Positions 23,101 through 33,700 of a stretch of 64,000 bases of DNA are shown in pieces. Where the stretch lies: assembly GCA_000310025.1 (NCBI GenBank), contig FN649735.1:3902108-3966107 (forward strand). Reading direction: 5' to 3'. The stretch is from Ectocarpus siliculosus. Taxonomy: Eukaryota > Sar > Phaeophyceae > Ectocarpales > Ectocarpaceae. Positions within the stretch are counted from its first letter, which is position 1, and each line of letters begins with the position of its first letter. Position numbers and translations under genes: made by a program. Below the pieces are notes generated by a model, which made no database searches, was not told where the DNA came from, and worked only from the letters and a program-made list of their open reading frames with translations.

Positions 23101-25389
23101 GGACCTTTGCAACCCCCCCCATGTCTGTGCTCCATCCCGGCTTGGTAGGGATACGAGGAAAATGGTCCAACGACTACGGCAAGCGCGGCTACAAGGACAC
23201 TCCCCCACGAGACGACGTGCAGTCAAGGTTTCGAGTTAGGTTTCTCGAACCTTGGATGACATCCAGCTCCTCGCCGGACGACACCTTCGTTCCCAGTCCT
23301 ACACCACCCGCCGCTAGACGCAACCCTGCCACTCAACATAAGCCCTACAGAGGGGGGGGGGAAACGTCACCCCCCAGACACAAACCTACCCATTCATAAG
23401 GAACCCGCCTCTCATGGGGCCAATTTTGGGGGGAGAAATTTCCCGTCACATCACTCGTTTTGACCCAACTGGAATGTCACGCCTCTCGAGACAAGAGAGC
23501 GGCGCATAGTGCGGCCTTTTTCACGCAGGCTTAAGCTCGGTAGGTAATTTCTTGCGATTAAGATATGTACAATCTAACTTTTCTTGTAAATAACCCAAAT
23601 CGACAACAAAATTACAAGGCACAAACGCCTATTCTCAGGCACAACATATCATACCTGCACGCACTGCCCCATGAGCTCCACGCTCCTCTTCATGGACTGC
23701 GGGCCATCAAGACGGTCGATGGCGCTGGCCAAGTCCCTCGGGACACCGAAGGCCTCCTTTATCTGGTCGGGTGCCGCCATGTGAACCCCGTCCCCATTCT
23801 CCGAAAGCCCTCTGTGCGACAGGGAACGACCGTGGCAACGTGCGGTGAGCGGACGGACCAGCGTCACACCGTAGGATCATGGAGGAGAACACGGCAACGT
23901 AGGCCCAGGATGAGCTCTTTGCCTTCCCTTGACACACGACATCCGAACGTTGTACATACATTATTGGGTAGTTGGCCTGTGATCACGGAACTCGTCCGCG
24001 TCATTTAGACGAAAAGGATGATGGAAGGTACTGAACAGAGACCGGAATGGTTTCTAAAACGAAGGCAACAACGCCAACAACAACAACAAAAACAAGTAGT
24101 AACAAATCACAACCATGACAACAACAACAACAACAACAACAGCCACAGCACCGCCGACAACAACAGCAACAACAACAGCAAACTGAATCTCGTACCAACA
24201 CCCCCCGCAGACCTTGTCAACGACATGGACCCGTCGCGGCGGTGCTCTAGGCTCATGCCTAGTTCCCCGTTCGAGAGTATCCCCTTCTGCGCTAGCTCCT
24301 CCGCGGTGTCGAGGTTGTCTCCGGCTAAGGTGTTCTTCATCTGGTACCGAAAGCTCCGCAGCTTCTGGATGTGGCTGCTCATCACATCGGCCTCTATTGA
24401 CCTGACGAAACAAGGAAACAGTAAAAACAAGGGCAGAAGTCAGCCGCAGAAAAGCAAGAGCAAGAGCAGAAAAATGAGGTACAGGTTCAGCAGCAGGCGG
24501 GTACTGCAGCAAGGCTAACCGTGAAACCCGCAAACACAAGAAACAAGAGAAAGAGAGGAGTCATGTACAGCAGCAGCCGGAGGGTAGCAAGACCAACCGT
24601 CAAAACACAACAAGAGACAAAGAGCACAAGCACAGCAGTAGCAGCCGGCGGGTAGCAAGACCAACCGTCAATACACAACAAGACACGGGGCACAAGAGGA
24701 GCCATGTACTCCAGAGAGTGGTGTCAACACCAGTCAACACCGAAAGACCTACCTGTCCTTCTTGGGCAGCAGGTCCTTCAAGCGGGACGGCTCGGCCTTC
24801 TTGAGCCCCATGTCGAACACAGCAGCGATGAAGTCTCGGTGTAGCTCCTGCACGGGTGAGCGCAAGCGGTGGACTTTGGTATCACAGCCGGGCACAATTC
24901 TCGGTCAAGAGGCCACACAAAAAAACTACATACCGTAGGGGGGCCGGTTTAGCGACGCCCTGTTTGGCGGAATGCCGTGTTTACCGGAATGCCCTGTTTA
25001 GCGACCACAAAATCACGTCGCACCGCCGCACCCCGGTAGTACAACTGCAATATATTTGGTAGTTCGGTTGAGCGACCTGCCCTCCTCATTAGCGGCCACA
25101 TTGCGTCGTGACAATAGGGGTCGCCAAACCGCCCCCCCCACTGCTGTAGTCGCCGTGGGGGTACCCCACACACCATCACCTCGGCCACAAACAAGACGTT
25201 CACGGCAGTAAGTGGTGGGTGGCGCGATCTGTGTTCTGCACCTCGGGCCAAACGAAGCGCTTCTTGGGGCGGGAGGAGGAGGACGAACGGTCTTCGCGTT
25301 CATCGCCGGAACCCCCCCCGGAGTCGCTGTCCCCGCTATCTTTCGCCGCGCTAGTTGCGCTCCATGCTCCCCTACCGCGCTTCTTGCCC
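17199..25389 (-). CDS. GARP/MYB-like (SHLQK-type) transcription factor, 5' end unresolved
   Basis: Ten exons (high to low): ~25389-25242, 24847-24753, 24401-24213, 23811-23655, 22028-21951, 21244-21151, 20510-20269, 19652-19158, 18170-17955 and 17618-17199 (TAG). All nine junctions are GT-AG and keep phase (0,2,2,0,0,1,0,0,0), giving about 710 residues. The DNA-binding domain spans exons 1-3. It has a basic KKRFVWPE, then ELHRDFIAAVFDMGLKKAEP, LLPKKDR and SSHIQKLRSFRYQ. This matches the GARP signature (W-x-PELH...SHLQKYR). An acidic Ser/Asp segment precedes it. The rest is low-complexity Gln/Ala/Gly/Pro-rich, with a conserved-looking MKRSVELMGQ / METQQALKTALMEK helix pair in exons 4-5. The C-terminus is acidic and aromatic (NADWNWDEDKLDAQLFSFLL), typical of an activation domain. 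A nuclear regulator is inferred; its targets are unknown. The frame stays open to 25658, so exon 1 could be longer. Confidence 0.8.
18598..18780 (+). mobile_element. MITE copy 1 (intron of GARP gene)
   Basis: About 185 bases with inverted ends: AGTAGGGGGCCCGGTTATAG on the left and GTCGCTACACGCCCCC...GCTGTA on the right. The interior (ACCACAAAACCACGTCGCA, then TGGTAGTTCGGTTCAGCGAC) matches the element at 24934-25145 in the same orientation. There is no coding capacity. It resembles a small Tc1/mariner- or pogo-type MITE with a TA target, but the target duplication is not clean. Confidence 0.7.
24066..24180 (+). repeat. (CAA)n-rich interrupted microsatellite
   Basis: Interrupted ACA/CAA repeats lie in the intron after the SHIQK exon of the GARP gene. 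Minus-strand frames read through it as poly-Val, poly-Leu or poly-Cys and are not coding. Confidence 0.85.
24934..25145 (+). mobile_element. MITE copy 2 (intron of GARP gene)
   Basis: The ends are complementary: GTAGGGGGGCCGGTTTAGCG and GTCGCCAAACCGCCCCCCCC. The interior shares CACAAAATCACGTCGCACC, TTTGGTAGTTCGGTTGAGCG and ACCTGCCCT with copy 1. It has a short internal duplication (AATGCCSTGTTTASCG). It lies about 100 bases downstream, in transcription order, of the donor at 25241 in the GARP gene. Confidence 0.75.
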
Positions 25390-25450
25390 CTGGCGTCGAG
25401 AATGGTGCTGCAGCTGCCGCAGCTTGCTGTTCGCGCCGAAACACCCACAG

Positions 25451-25486
25451 CGATGGTGGTGGTGGTGGTGGTGGTGGTGGTGAAAG
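25451..25486 (+). repeat. (GGT)n microsatellite
   Basis: About eleven GGT units just upstream of the first recognised GARP exon. On the minus strand they would read poly-Thr or poly-His if exon 1 extended this far. I take the run as intronic or 5' leader because an acceptor-like CGCCAG lies just downstream in transcription order (exon start 25389). Confidence 0.8.
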
Positions 25487-25489
25487 CAC

Positions 25490-28210
25490 CGCCGCTGGTA
25501 CCCTCCTGCGCCGGCAGGACGTACGTGAGACCTATGGTGCACGACGTTTTTCTCTCGAAACACCGAAGTACGGCGGAAAACCGTAGAGCACCTGGGTGTG
25601 TTGTTCGGCGGCGAGAGCCCAAGCACAGGATACAGATAGTAATTGTATAAGAGTGCATTTTTTTAGAAAATTACGAAACGGTCAAATGAAAGATTGCTGT
25701 CCGTTCGAGATATAACCAATCAAAGGTCCATCGTTCTTCGCTGTTTCATTTTTTTTGGGGGGGCGAGGGCCTGCACGGGGGGGTCAACTGCTGTCCCCTC
25801 CTTTCGGGCTGCTCGGATGCTCTGCTTTCGCGAGAACGCAGTAGAGCATTGGCTGTCCTTCGCTGACTTGGCGGCATCAACGCCACCCGAGTTTCCGCAT
25901 CCTGCAGTTTCATTTGTGGGAGAGTTGCTCTCCCGGTCGGTGTTGCGATTTGTTGGTGGGCCTTGCGTACCGTTTTACGCATCGTCTCATGCCGCCCCCT
26001 CCGTCCCGCTGGAACTACCACTCAACAGCAAACCGTCTACACTTGTAAGATAGTGTACAACAGTGACCGCGCTTAAGAACTTGGTAGCTAAGACTTCCCT
26101 GCTCAACATCGTACCACTAAAAAACATGGCAAGAACTTGAGCACCATTTGTGAGTTCGGTTCACCCTTGCAGTAGTGGACGCAAAAATGGAGACAATTTG
26201 GGGACACAGCACTCAGATCTCTGTTTACCGCACACTTGCCCTCATCAACTCCGCTGTACCGGACGTGGTAAACCTTGGTCGGCCATGCTTGAGGTAAGCT
26301 GTTACTGAGTCTGAGTGATGCCTCTCCTCGGCGTCTGACCTGCTGTACACATATGCCCTAAATTAGAACAGGAAAATTTACTGACTTGGCTCCAGTGTCT
26401 CCCATGCATTTGGGGACACTTTTCTGTCTAAAACCAAGTCATCCTTCGTCCCTCGGGACTGTACAGCCTCCCCCAATAAGCGGATGGGATTTTGTCTGGG
26501 CCTAGTAAGCTCTTACTGCTGTAGCTGGGGTATCCGAGGGTTAAGAATCCCTACACTAAAACGTAAATATTTTGCATACGCATGTGGAAGGTCGCGCAAG
26601 ACACCATACCCCCTGTACATCGATTCTTCGAGAGCTCGCCTGCTCTGCGAAGCGAAAGCAGTGACGACGGTGCCCAAAACTGGCGGCGTTTGTGAACCGC
26701 CTCGTCTGGAGCCTTTTCGAAAACAAGTACTACTTGATTTTAGGATCCTCTTTTGTGGTGGATTAGTCGGACCTTGAAGTCCGGTCCAAGGGTGTGTGGC
26801 GTGCGACCTCTGAAGGCAGGAAGGTTGTATGACAGCAGTGATGCTTCCAGGTTCATACAACTGCTGAAGAAAAATAAATACACACACAGAAAGACTACAC
26901 CAAGTTTATGCAATTGGAAAGGGTCTGTCGCAAATATTCTGTGCGCTCAATCTAAATAGCTGGTTGCTCAATCCTCAATAATCATGTTTTGCGGCGTCAT
27001 TGAACTTTCAGTGCCACACAGATCAACGCCCACTCTCGTTGAGTCCGGCCCTTGGACTCTAGACAACACGCTGGAATGACACTGCTCAAGCAGAGCGCAT
27101 GGTTGACCATGTCATGTAGCTTCGACTGTGGGTATATCTCGAATGGGTAGTCTTTCTGTGTGTGTATTCATTTTCCCTTAATACATGCATGCGGATATAC
27201 TCAGCAGGCTGCTGGTCTGAACGGCTGCATCGTCTGCTTGGATCCCTCACTAGTCCCGAGTTTGGAACCTCTCTCTATTCTCTACTCTTGTGTGTTTTGA
27301 CGAGACCAAATGATGGGGGGGGCAGGTCATCTCACACACAGCATTACACCAACATATCCCTGTGAGGGAGCGTGTACACCAACGCCTGCAAAACGAATTT
27401 TCCAGCAAAGATGTTCCCCGTCGCGAGAGCTGGTACTCCGAAATTCGGCGGGCAGCGAGGAAGTATAGTAGCTGCTGTGCTGATCGCTGTGAATAGTTGC
27501 CCCCTAGACTACATGTAGAGACTTCAGCTGCCCGCTGTGCTCGGTGTGGGATTTTCAAATGCTGGCTGATGCTGGGTTGTGCGCGTCAGCTGTTTCTCTC
27601 TCCCAGATGCACAAGAGGGGCAGATCGAGGCACTCCAGACTGAACGGAACCATCCAAGGAGCTTCTCGGGACACCGCAGGCACAGCACCAACAACAGTCA
27701 CAGGATGGAGACCGGGAGGGGGAGGAAAGCACACCTTGGCGGCAAGGGGTTTTCTAACGCACATCGCTGCAACAGGCTTGTTCTCACGCCTACGCCAGCA
27801 AGCTGTGTAGCTATAGCCTGCACACACGTTGCTTGGTTAGGTGCATCTTGGTTTTCTCACCTGCTCTTGACCTGTTCACCGCCGGTAAAACAGGCTGATC
27901 CGAACGCGCGCGTTAAACAACAGCAGCAGCGCCGTGTAGGAAGGGAGGCAGGATATTCAGCAGGGGTCGAGACTCCTGCACAAAGGAATCTAGGGCATCA
28001 GAAGATTCGAACCTGTTCGTGGGACGTGGGGACGTGGGGAGACCAGGGGCTCCGTGACGCGACCATGTCGACAGGGTACACGTATGCCTAATACCATAGT
28101 ATCTCCTCCATGTGCCCCCTAATGTACTTGACTTGAATCTTGACTCCCCTCTCACTGCTTCCCACTTGACTTTCCCCTATTCATCACAGACACACGTAAC
28201 AGGGTCTCCA
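25490..28210. other. Region upstream of GARP gene, no supported exon
   Basis: Missing 5' exons of the GARP gene may lie here, but none could be joined in phase. The stretch contains a hairpin-ended element (26869-27176), a G run near 25757-25764, and short overlapping frames only. Frames such as 27555-27827 have no domain character. Confidence 0.4.
26869..27176. repeat. Short element with 30-bp terminal inverted repeats
   Basis: The left end 26869-26898 (GAAAAATAAATACACACACA then GAAAGACTAC) is matched in reverse complement by 27147-27176, with about two mismatches in 30 bases. The 250-base interior is not self-complementary and has no long reading frame. That structure fits a MITE. I could not find a clear target-site duplication. 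Confidence 0.6.
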
Positions 28211-29084
28211 ATGCATCGGGCTTCCCAGGTCCTTCGTTGCTTATACCCCTCAACACCCGTGGCGCGATTGTTGACAACAGCAAGTACGCGTGGCATAGCC
28301 AGTTCAAGTCCTTGTTGCAAGGGCCGAAAGGGGGGCTTCTCTGGGCTGCGTCCTAGGCCTATTACTCGAAGCACCAAGGTACCTGGCGCGGGCAAGAAGA
28401 AGAAACCCAAGGTACTCTATTGGCTCTCTCTACGGTATCCTATGCATGCATACTTCTTTCTTGTGCATCCGTTGTCTTCTTGTAGCCCGGAATTGCTGTG
28501 TAGTTGCTGCATGATGTTCACGGTTGGCCCCTATGCATAATACTTCCCGCCCCTACTGTACGTTCTACCCCTCCTCGTATTTACTTTGTCGAGACATAGA
28601 TGTAGAAAATAGACTGCCAATAGGCCACCAGTCTTTACCTGTATCCAAAGGTAATACACGTTCATTCACATCAGATACTCTCATGCAATGTACTTTTCAC
28701 TGGACCGAACCGAGGTTTGACACCACAATCATCACATTCCATAGATGATGGTGGTGGGTCCACAAACACGCGGATGGGTGGTGCGTTTGGTTTTGATGCG
28801 TCCTCGTCATTTGTCAATCGTTAGTTCACACCGCTCTTGAGCTGGATAATGTGTTGAAGTACCTGGTACTTCTATGTGGTAGTTGGGCCATCCGCACTTG
28901 CCTTATCTCCGCTCACGAGGATGCCCCACTTGTCCCATTGCTGTGTTTATTGATGCTTTCCTCGTGAAAGGTGCATGGGGAGCCGTTCTCTCGGATTGCA
29001 AAGAATAGAAAGGACGAGGAAAGGGCTAAACGACAGGCAGAACGCTTGAAGGGCAAAACATGGGACGAAGGCATTCCGCCGTGA
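28211..29084 (+). CDS. Small mitochondrial-type protein, two exons
   Basis: Exon 1 is 28211-28411 (67 codons), followed by a GTACTC donor. Exon 2 is 28971-29084 after a TCGTGAAAG acceptor and ends in TGA. The junction is phase 0, giving 104 residues. The N-terminus, starting MHRASQVLRCLYPSTPVARL, has Arg, Ser, Leu and Thr but no acidic residue in its first ~40 positions, as a mitochondrial presequence does. The mature part is very basic: a GFSGLRPRPITRSTK segment, a KKKKPK cluster, then a charged helix with RKDEERAKRQAERLKGK and the end TWDEGIPP. I do not recognise the family. A small mitochondrial ribosome-associated or matrix protein is possible. The start ATG is the first in frame that opens the presequence. 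Confidence 0.6.
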
Positions 29085-30743
29085 GTGATCAGACGAATCT
29101 ACATATTTAAGCGTTCATGCTACAAATACTGTTGCCGACACCTTCAATGGAACTTATGAGGGACACCCTGAGTCTGGCGACTTGCAGCCCCGCCTTTGAA
29201 GAGCGGAACAATCTGAACATGACCATGCAACAGGCGAATACACTCGATCGGAGAGGAGAAGAAGCTCGAATACTGCTACCGCTCCAAACGAGAATCAAAA
29301 GCCAAACGAGACTGAAAAGCCGTCCGTGGCCAGACCCTACGGGCTCAGCCTTCGAACATGCCAAGTCTAAGAGGACACTCTCCTTATGGTATCTATGCAA
29401 CGCTACATGCCCTATCAGATTTGAAGTATAGTGTCACCCACTGCGGGAAGCAACGGTCTTCGGTCGCATGACACGATAGTCCTACCTTCGTTGCGGAAGC
29501 CTTGCGTACGGGCGGCGGGCGGGCGGTGACTGCTTCGGCCGGTCAGCTCAAAGCTCGGAATGCGCTGGACTGCAGCGGCATGGAAAAGGCACTTACCATA
29601 TATGGGGAATATGAAACGTGTGATGCTGCGGCCACGTCCCAGAGGGACTTCAGTGCTCGACGGCGCAATGCCTGACGTTGGAATGGCGGCGCGCTTACTT
29701 AAAACACATGGGCGTACACACGCAGCACAGCGGCGATGACTGTGCAACGTGACGGTCGTGGTTCGTTGTGAAACAAACCTGTCGGGGCGCCCATAGCCCT
29801 GGGTCGCTCTGGTTCGTGCGGGTGCGAGGCTTAAACATCGTGGCGCCGTTAGTTTTTTTTGCCTGGTTGTGCTCTTTTGCCATTCTTGCCCGGGGGGTGT
29901 CGCACATGGCACATCGTCCAAGTGTAGTGGAACGCGGTGAAGATAGAGGCTCGGTAGATGAAAAGGTGCGGTGATTTTCTTGAGCAACTTTCCGCAATCC
30001 TTTCGCGGCTTCCTTGGTGAGAAAGATTCCACCGTGCTGATTGAGAACATTTATTGTGAGGTTGTTTGCGCACTAAAACGGTACGGGCGTGGGGGTGAAG
30101 CGCGTTGGAAGAAATGATGGTGACATGCAGAGCAGTCGCCCAATCGCGAGGTGGCACGTGGTGACGAAGAATAGCAAGCCCCAGCACGGCTACTTGTGTG
30201 TTTGGCTGTATCCACCCATAGTACGAAATGTACTCTGCATTGCCGACCGCAGTAGGGTTTTGCTCGATTCGTAGACGGGGGTCGACCGTCCCTTGTGGTT
30301 TTTCACACATTGGCTGAGGCGAGGGAGAGAACGAAAAATTGGCAGAGAGGGAGTTGCTGACCTCCCGACGTCGGTTGTCGTGATCGCCGGAATGACTCAT
30401 GGCATGCGATGCTTGTTTGGGGAAGGTGTCTTCAAGACTCTGAAATGTGCACAGCAGGTCAAGGACATGGTGTTACTGCGGCCGCCTGCATGGAAGGCTG
30501 TCAGGCAACCATGTAGATTGCGGGGTCTAGTCGGAGTGAGTTCCGAGTGTATCTGTGTTGAGGGTGCGTAGAGTCATTGTTAGTGCTCTCCGACACATTG
30601 TGTGTCACCGAAGACAAATTATCTCGTTGGATGTAGACTCAAGTCTTGTGTCGAACACGATGCACAGGACAGTTCGGCCTATTACGTTGACTTTCATGAC
30701 GAATACCGACTACACAAGGGAGGAACCCCCACTTCTAACATCC
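29085..30743. other. Intergenic, one unassigned minus-strand frame
   Basis: This is the gap between the convergent small mitochondrial gene and the EF/IQ locus. A 211-codon minus-strand frame (29415-30050) is the longest here. It has no recognisable domain, no clear splice sites and overlaps other long frames, so chance is a fair explanation. A GGC/GGGC-rich patch lies at 29510-29530. Confidence 0.4.
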
Positions 30744-33700
30744 TCAATCCGATGGTCTCAGCCTCAGCAAGCCCTGTTCCAGCTCTTCCAAACTGTGTGG
30801 CAGAGAGGCATCCATTCCTCCCCACAACACCGCTACACTTTCATCCGTCATCCGTTTGAGTCCTGTATTGGTCGAAACGGTCCCGGTCGACCTAGCCAAA
30901 GCTTGCTCGAGGTTTGACAGTCCTTGTCGTAGGGCGACTTCCAGCACGGGGTCGTCCTGGCCGAGGGCTAGCGTGTCGCTAAGATTATCGGCGATGATCG
31001 GATCCAGAACTCCGCGCCTCCGCATGCCCTTCGCGAGAGCTTCAACCGCCAGCTGGACGTTGGCGCGATCCACGGCGCGCAGCGGTTCCGGACGTGGTGA
31101 TGTCGCCAATGACGATCGTCGCTGTTCGCTGGTGGTAGTGGGCTCGTCCTGCGTCTTTGCGTCTTGACCGATTATCCTCCATCTCCAAGCTCGCTGCAGA
31201 ACTAAAGCGCCTTGTTCTCGCTCACGTTCACACCGGGAAGCAAATCTGGCTTTCCTCCGTTGCTGGAGCAAGAAGATCTGTATCTTCACAGCGCATGCGC
31301 GATGCTGGATCGTTTTCACTCTAGATTTGTGCCCCCGGTACGCGGCCTGAATCATTGTGGCTGCATGGCATTCGTCCTGTTCCAATAGAAGTGTGCTCAA
31401 GTGTATGCGACATCGCCGGCCGCGGCAAGCTGCCTGAATCCTTGTGGCAGCCGCGCGTTCTTTCCGATGCATGTCCAATATCGCCCTTGTCTTCACCAGG
31501 GAGATATACTGGCGAGCAACCGCCTGAATTCTGGTAGCGGCCGCTGACTTCCGTCTCTTCCTTATTGCCGACAACGTCACCGAGAGCCCTCCCATGAACT
31601 TCCAGAGGGTGAGGGCCGCGGCGACGTGTTGACGGTGCTTCTTGCGCCTCAACAGGTGTCTCCACATCGCATACTGTAGGGTCGCGGCTGCCCGATTCTG
31701 TCGCCGGACTTTCCGCCTCTGCCCTACCACCCGGCGCGCCACCCAGGCCCTGGCCGAGCGCTGAAGGACGTTCGCAGCGTCGAGGATCTTCTTCCTTTCC
31801 TTGCGGCAGTGCTTGACCCGTACACTGGAGCGGTATGCGCTCTGAAGGAGATTGGCAGCCCTCCTCCGACGTGTATTAAAAACGAACCGCCTCGCCGCTT
31901 CCTGTCAGAAAATTGTGCGTTTTATGAGCGGAGACAGCCAGTGGGGAGGAGAGGGGTGCAGAACGTGGCGAAGGTTTTCCTCATGCTGCTTGTCTACATT
32001 TGTGGTGGTGGGAATGCACCATCAAAAACCTCGGTGTACTGAAGTGCACTCCAACCCCCGTGCCCCCGCTCCGACCCTCTGCCCAATATGGCATGTTGTC
32101 ATTCGCGACCGACCTGGACTTCCCCCGGTGCAGATTGTCGTGGGGTAGCCATCGAGACGGAAGTAGGTAAATTGGAGATAGGTGCTCGAGAGCATGTGTG
32201 TGTGATGACAAGAGTTTATTCCGTTCATATATATATACGAGAGGGGTACTGAGAGGCAAATCACTCGCAAGACTGCATGCGATATGATATTCAACACCAC
32301 TTAACGGTAGAAATGACACCAGCACCTGTAGTATCCCAACAGCAAGCCTCCGCTGGAAACAGTTGCGTTGAGCGCGCCATCTCCGGTAGTTGGCTTCAAC
32401 CTTCACCGAAGCTGAGCGCAGCAACACGTAAGCCCGCCGCAGCGCAAGACGTCGTCGATATTTCTGAAGCGTCGTGGCCGCTTCACGCCTACACCTATTA
32501 ATTTTCATTGTACAGTAGAGGCAGGCAGAACGACGAAAGCATGAATTCAACATTCTCAGAAGGAGCCGCTAATCATTTTCAAAGTCGTGGGTAGTGCTCT
32601 TCATCTACCAGATAGTGCTCAATGCCGTCGCAATAAGTCTCCCCCCACCGGCGTGCAGGAGGGTTCCAAGTCGCTCAACCACCCATTGGTGTTGCGTGCG
32701 TAGACGGGAGTAAATTGTGAAGGATGTAGCGCTTAACTCGTGCTTGCTGCTAGGCTGGGATAAGATTTAACACGCGTAGAGGAGGGTAACCCTCAAACCC
32801 TTAGGATTGATGCCGGATCATACCGCCCCTTCATGAACGACATCCGAACACGACTTCACTCCATGTAGTGGAACATGATTTCCTCGAACCCGACAGAACA
32901 GAGGACTGGTTGGGGGAGCGAGTGCTTTTTAGGGTGCGGCAATTGAGGGGGGAGCGTGAGGAAGTAGGCAGGTGATTGCCAATTGTTGTTGTGTGAATCT
33001 ACATGGATCCAGTCACTGTAACATTCAAATGCCACAATGTTTGGTTAAGGCAAGAGGGATGCCGTCATCAGTGAATTCTCGTGGTTGTACTTTGTAGTTC
33101 CGTAGCAAACCTGAACTTTGCAAATGCCATGGCTGTCGCAGTTGCAATAGGACCAGGACTATAGGACTGTTGGCCAACGTTTCTGGTTCGGATTAGTATC
33201 GGGCTGGCGTGCGGATTTTGTGTGAAAGACAAAATGGGTGACCATACAAGAGAGAACCAACCAAGTTCGGAGGGATTCCTGCTCTTACACGAGAGCAAGG
33301 GCACGCGGACAGCTCGCCAACAGCTCGGCAAACGGGCAGCCGACAAATTTGGTTGCTCCGTACGCCGTACTTTTTGATGGCCTCCGATGAAAGCGTAAAG
33401 GTGTTCCTTAGCACCGTGTTCACCTGAGGTGAGCTACGAGCTCGTCGTATACCCTCTTCCGCTGCAAGTGTCCGCGCACGATGGCCTGCACCAATGTTGC
33501 TCGCACCCGATGGACTGCTAGTCGTTGTCGGGTTGACCTGGGATTTGGCAGGAGCATTTTGGGATTGGCAGAGCTGTGTGTACAGGCGACCCAGGGCAAG
33601 GGTAGTCAATCAGCGGGTGGTTTCCCTTGGTTTCCCCAATGAGTTTTTTTTCTAGCCAAGTGCCGCTATCTTCAGTGGGGTTGACTTTAGCTGCTCTTAC

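Noticed and set aside
29415-30050. 211-codon minus-strand frame
   Set aside because: No domain, no clear splice sites, overlapped by other long frames; chance cannot be excluded.
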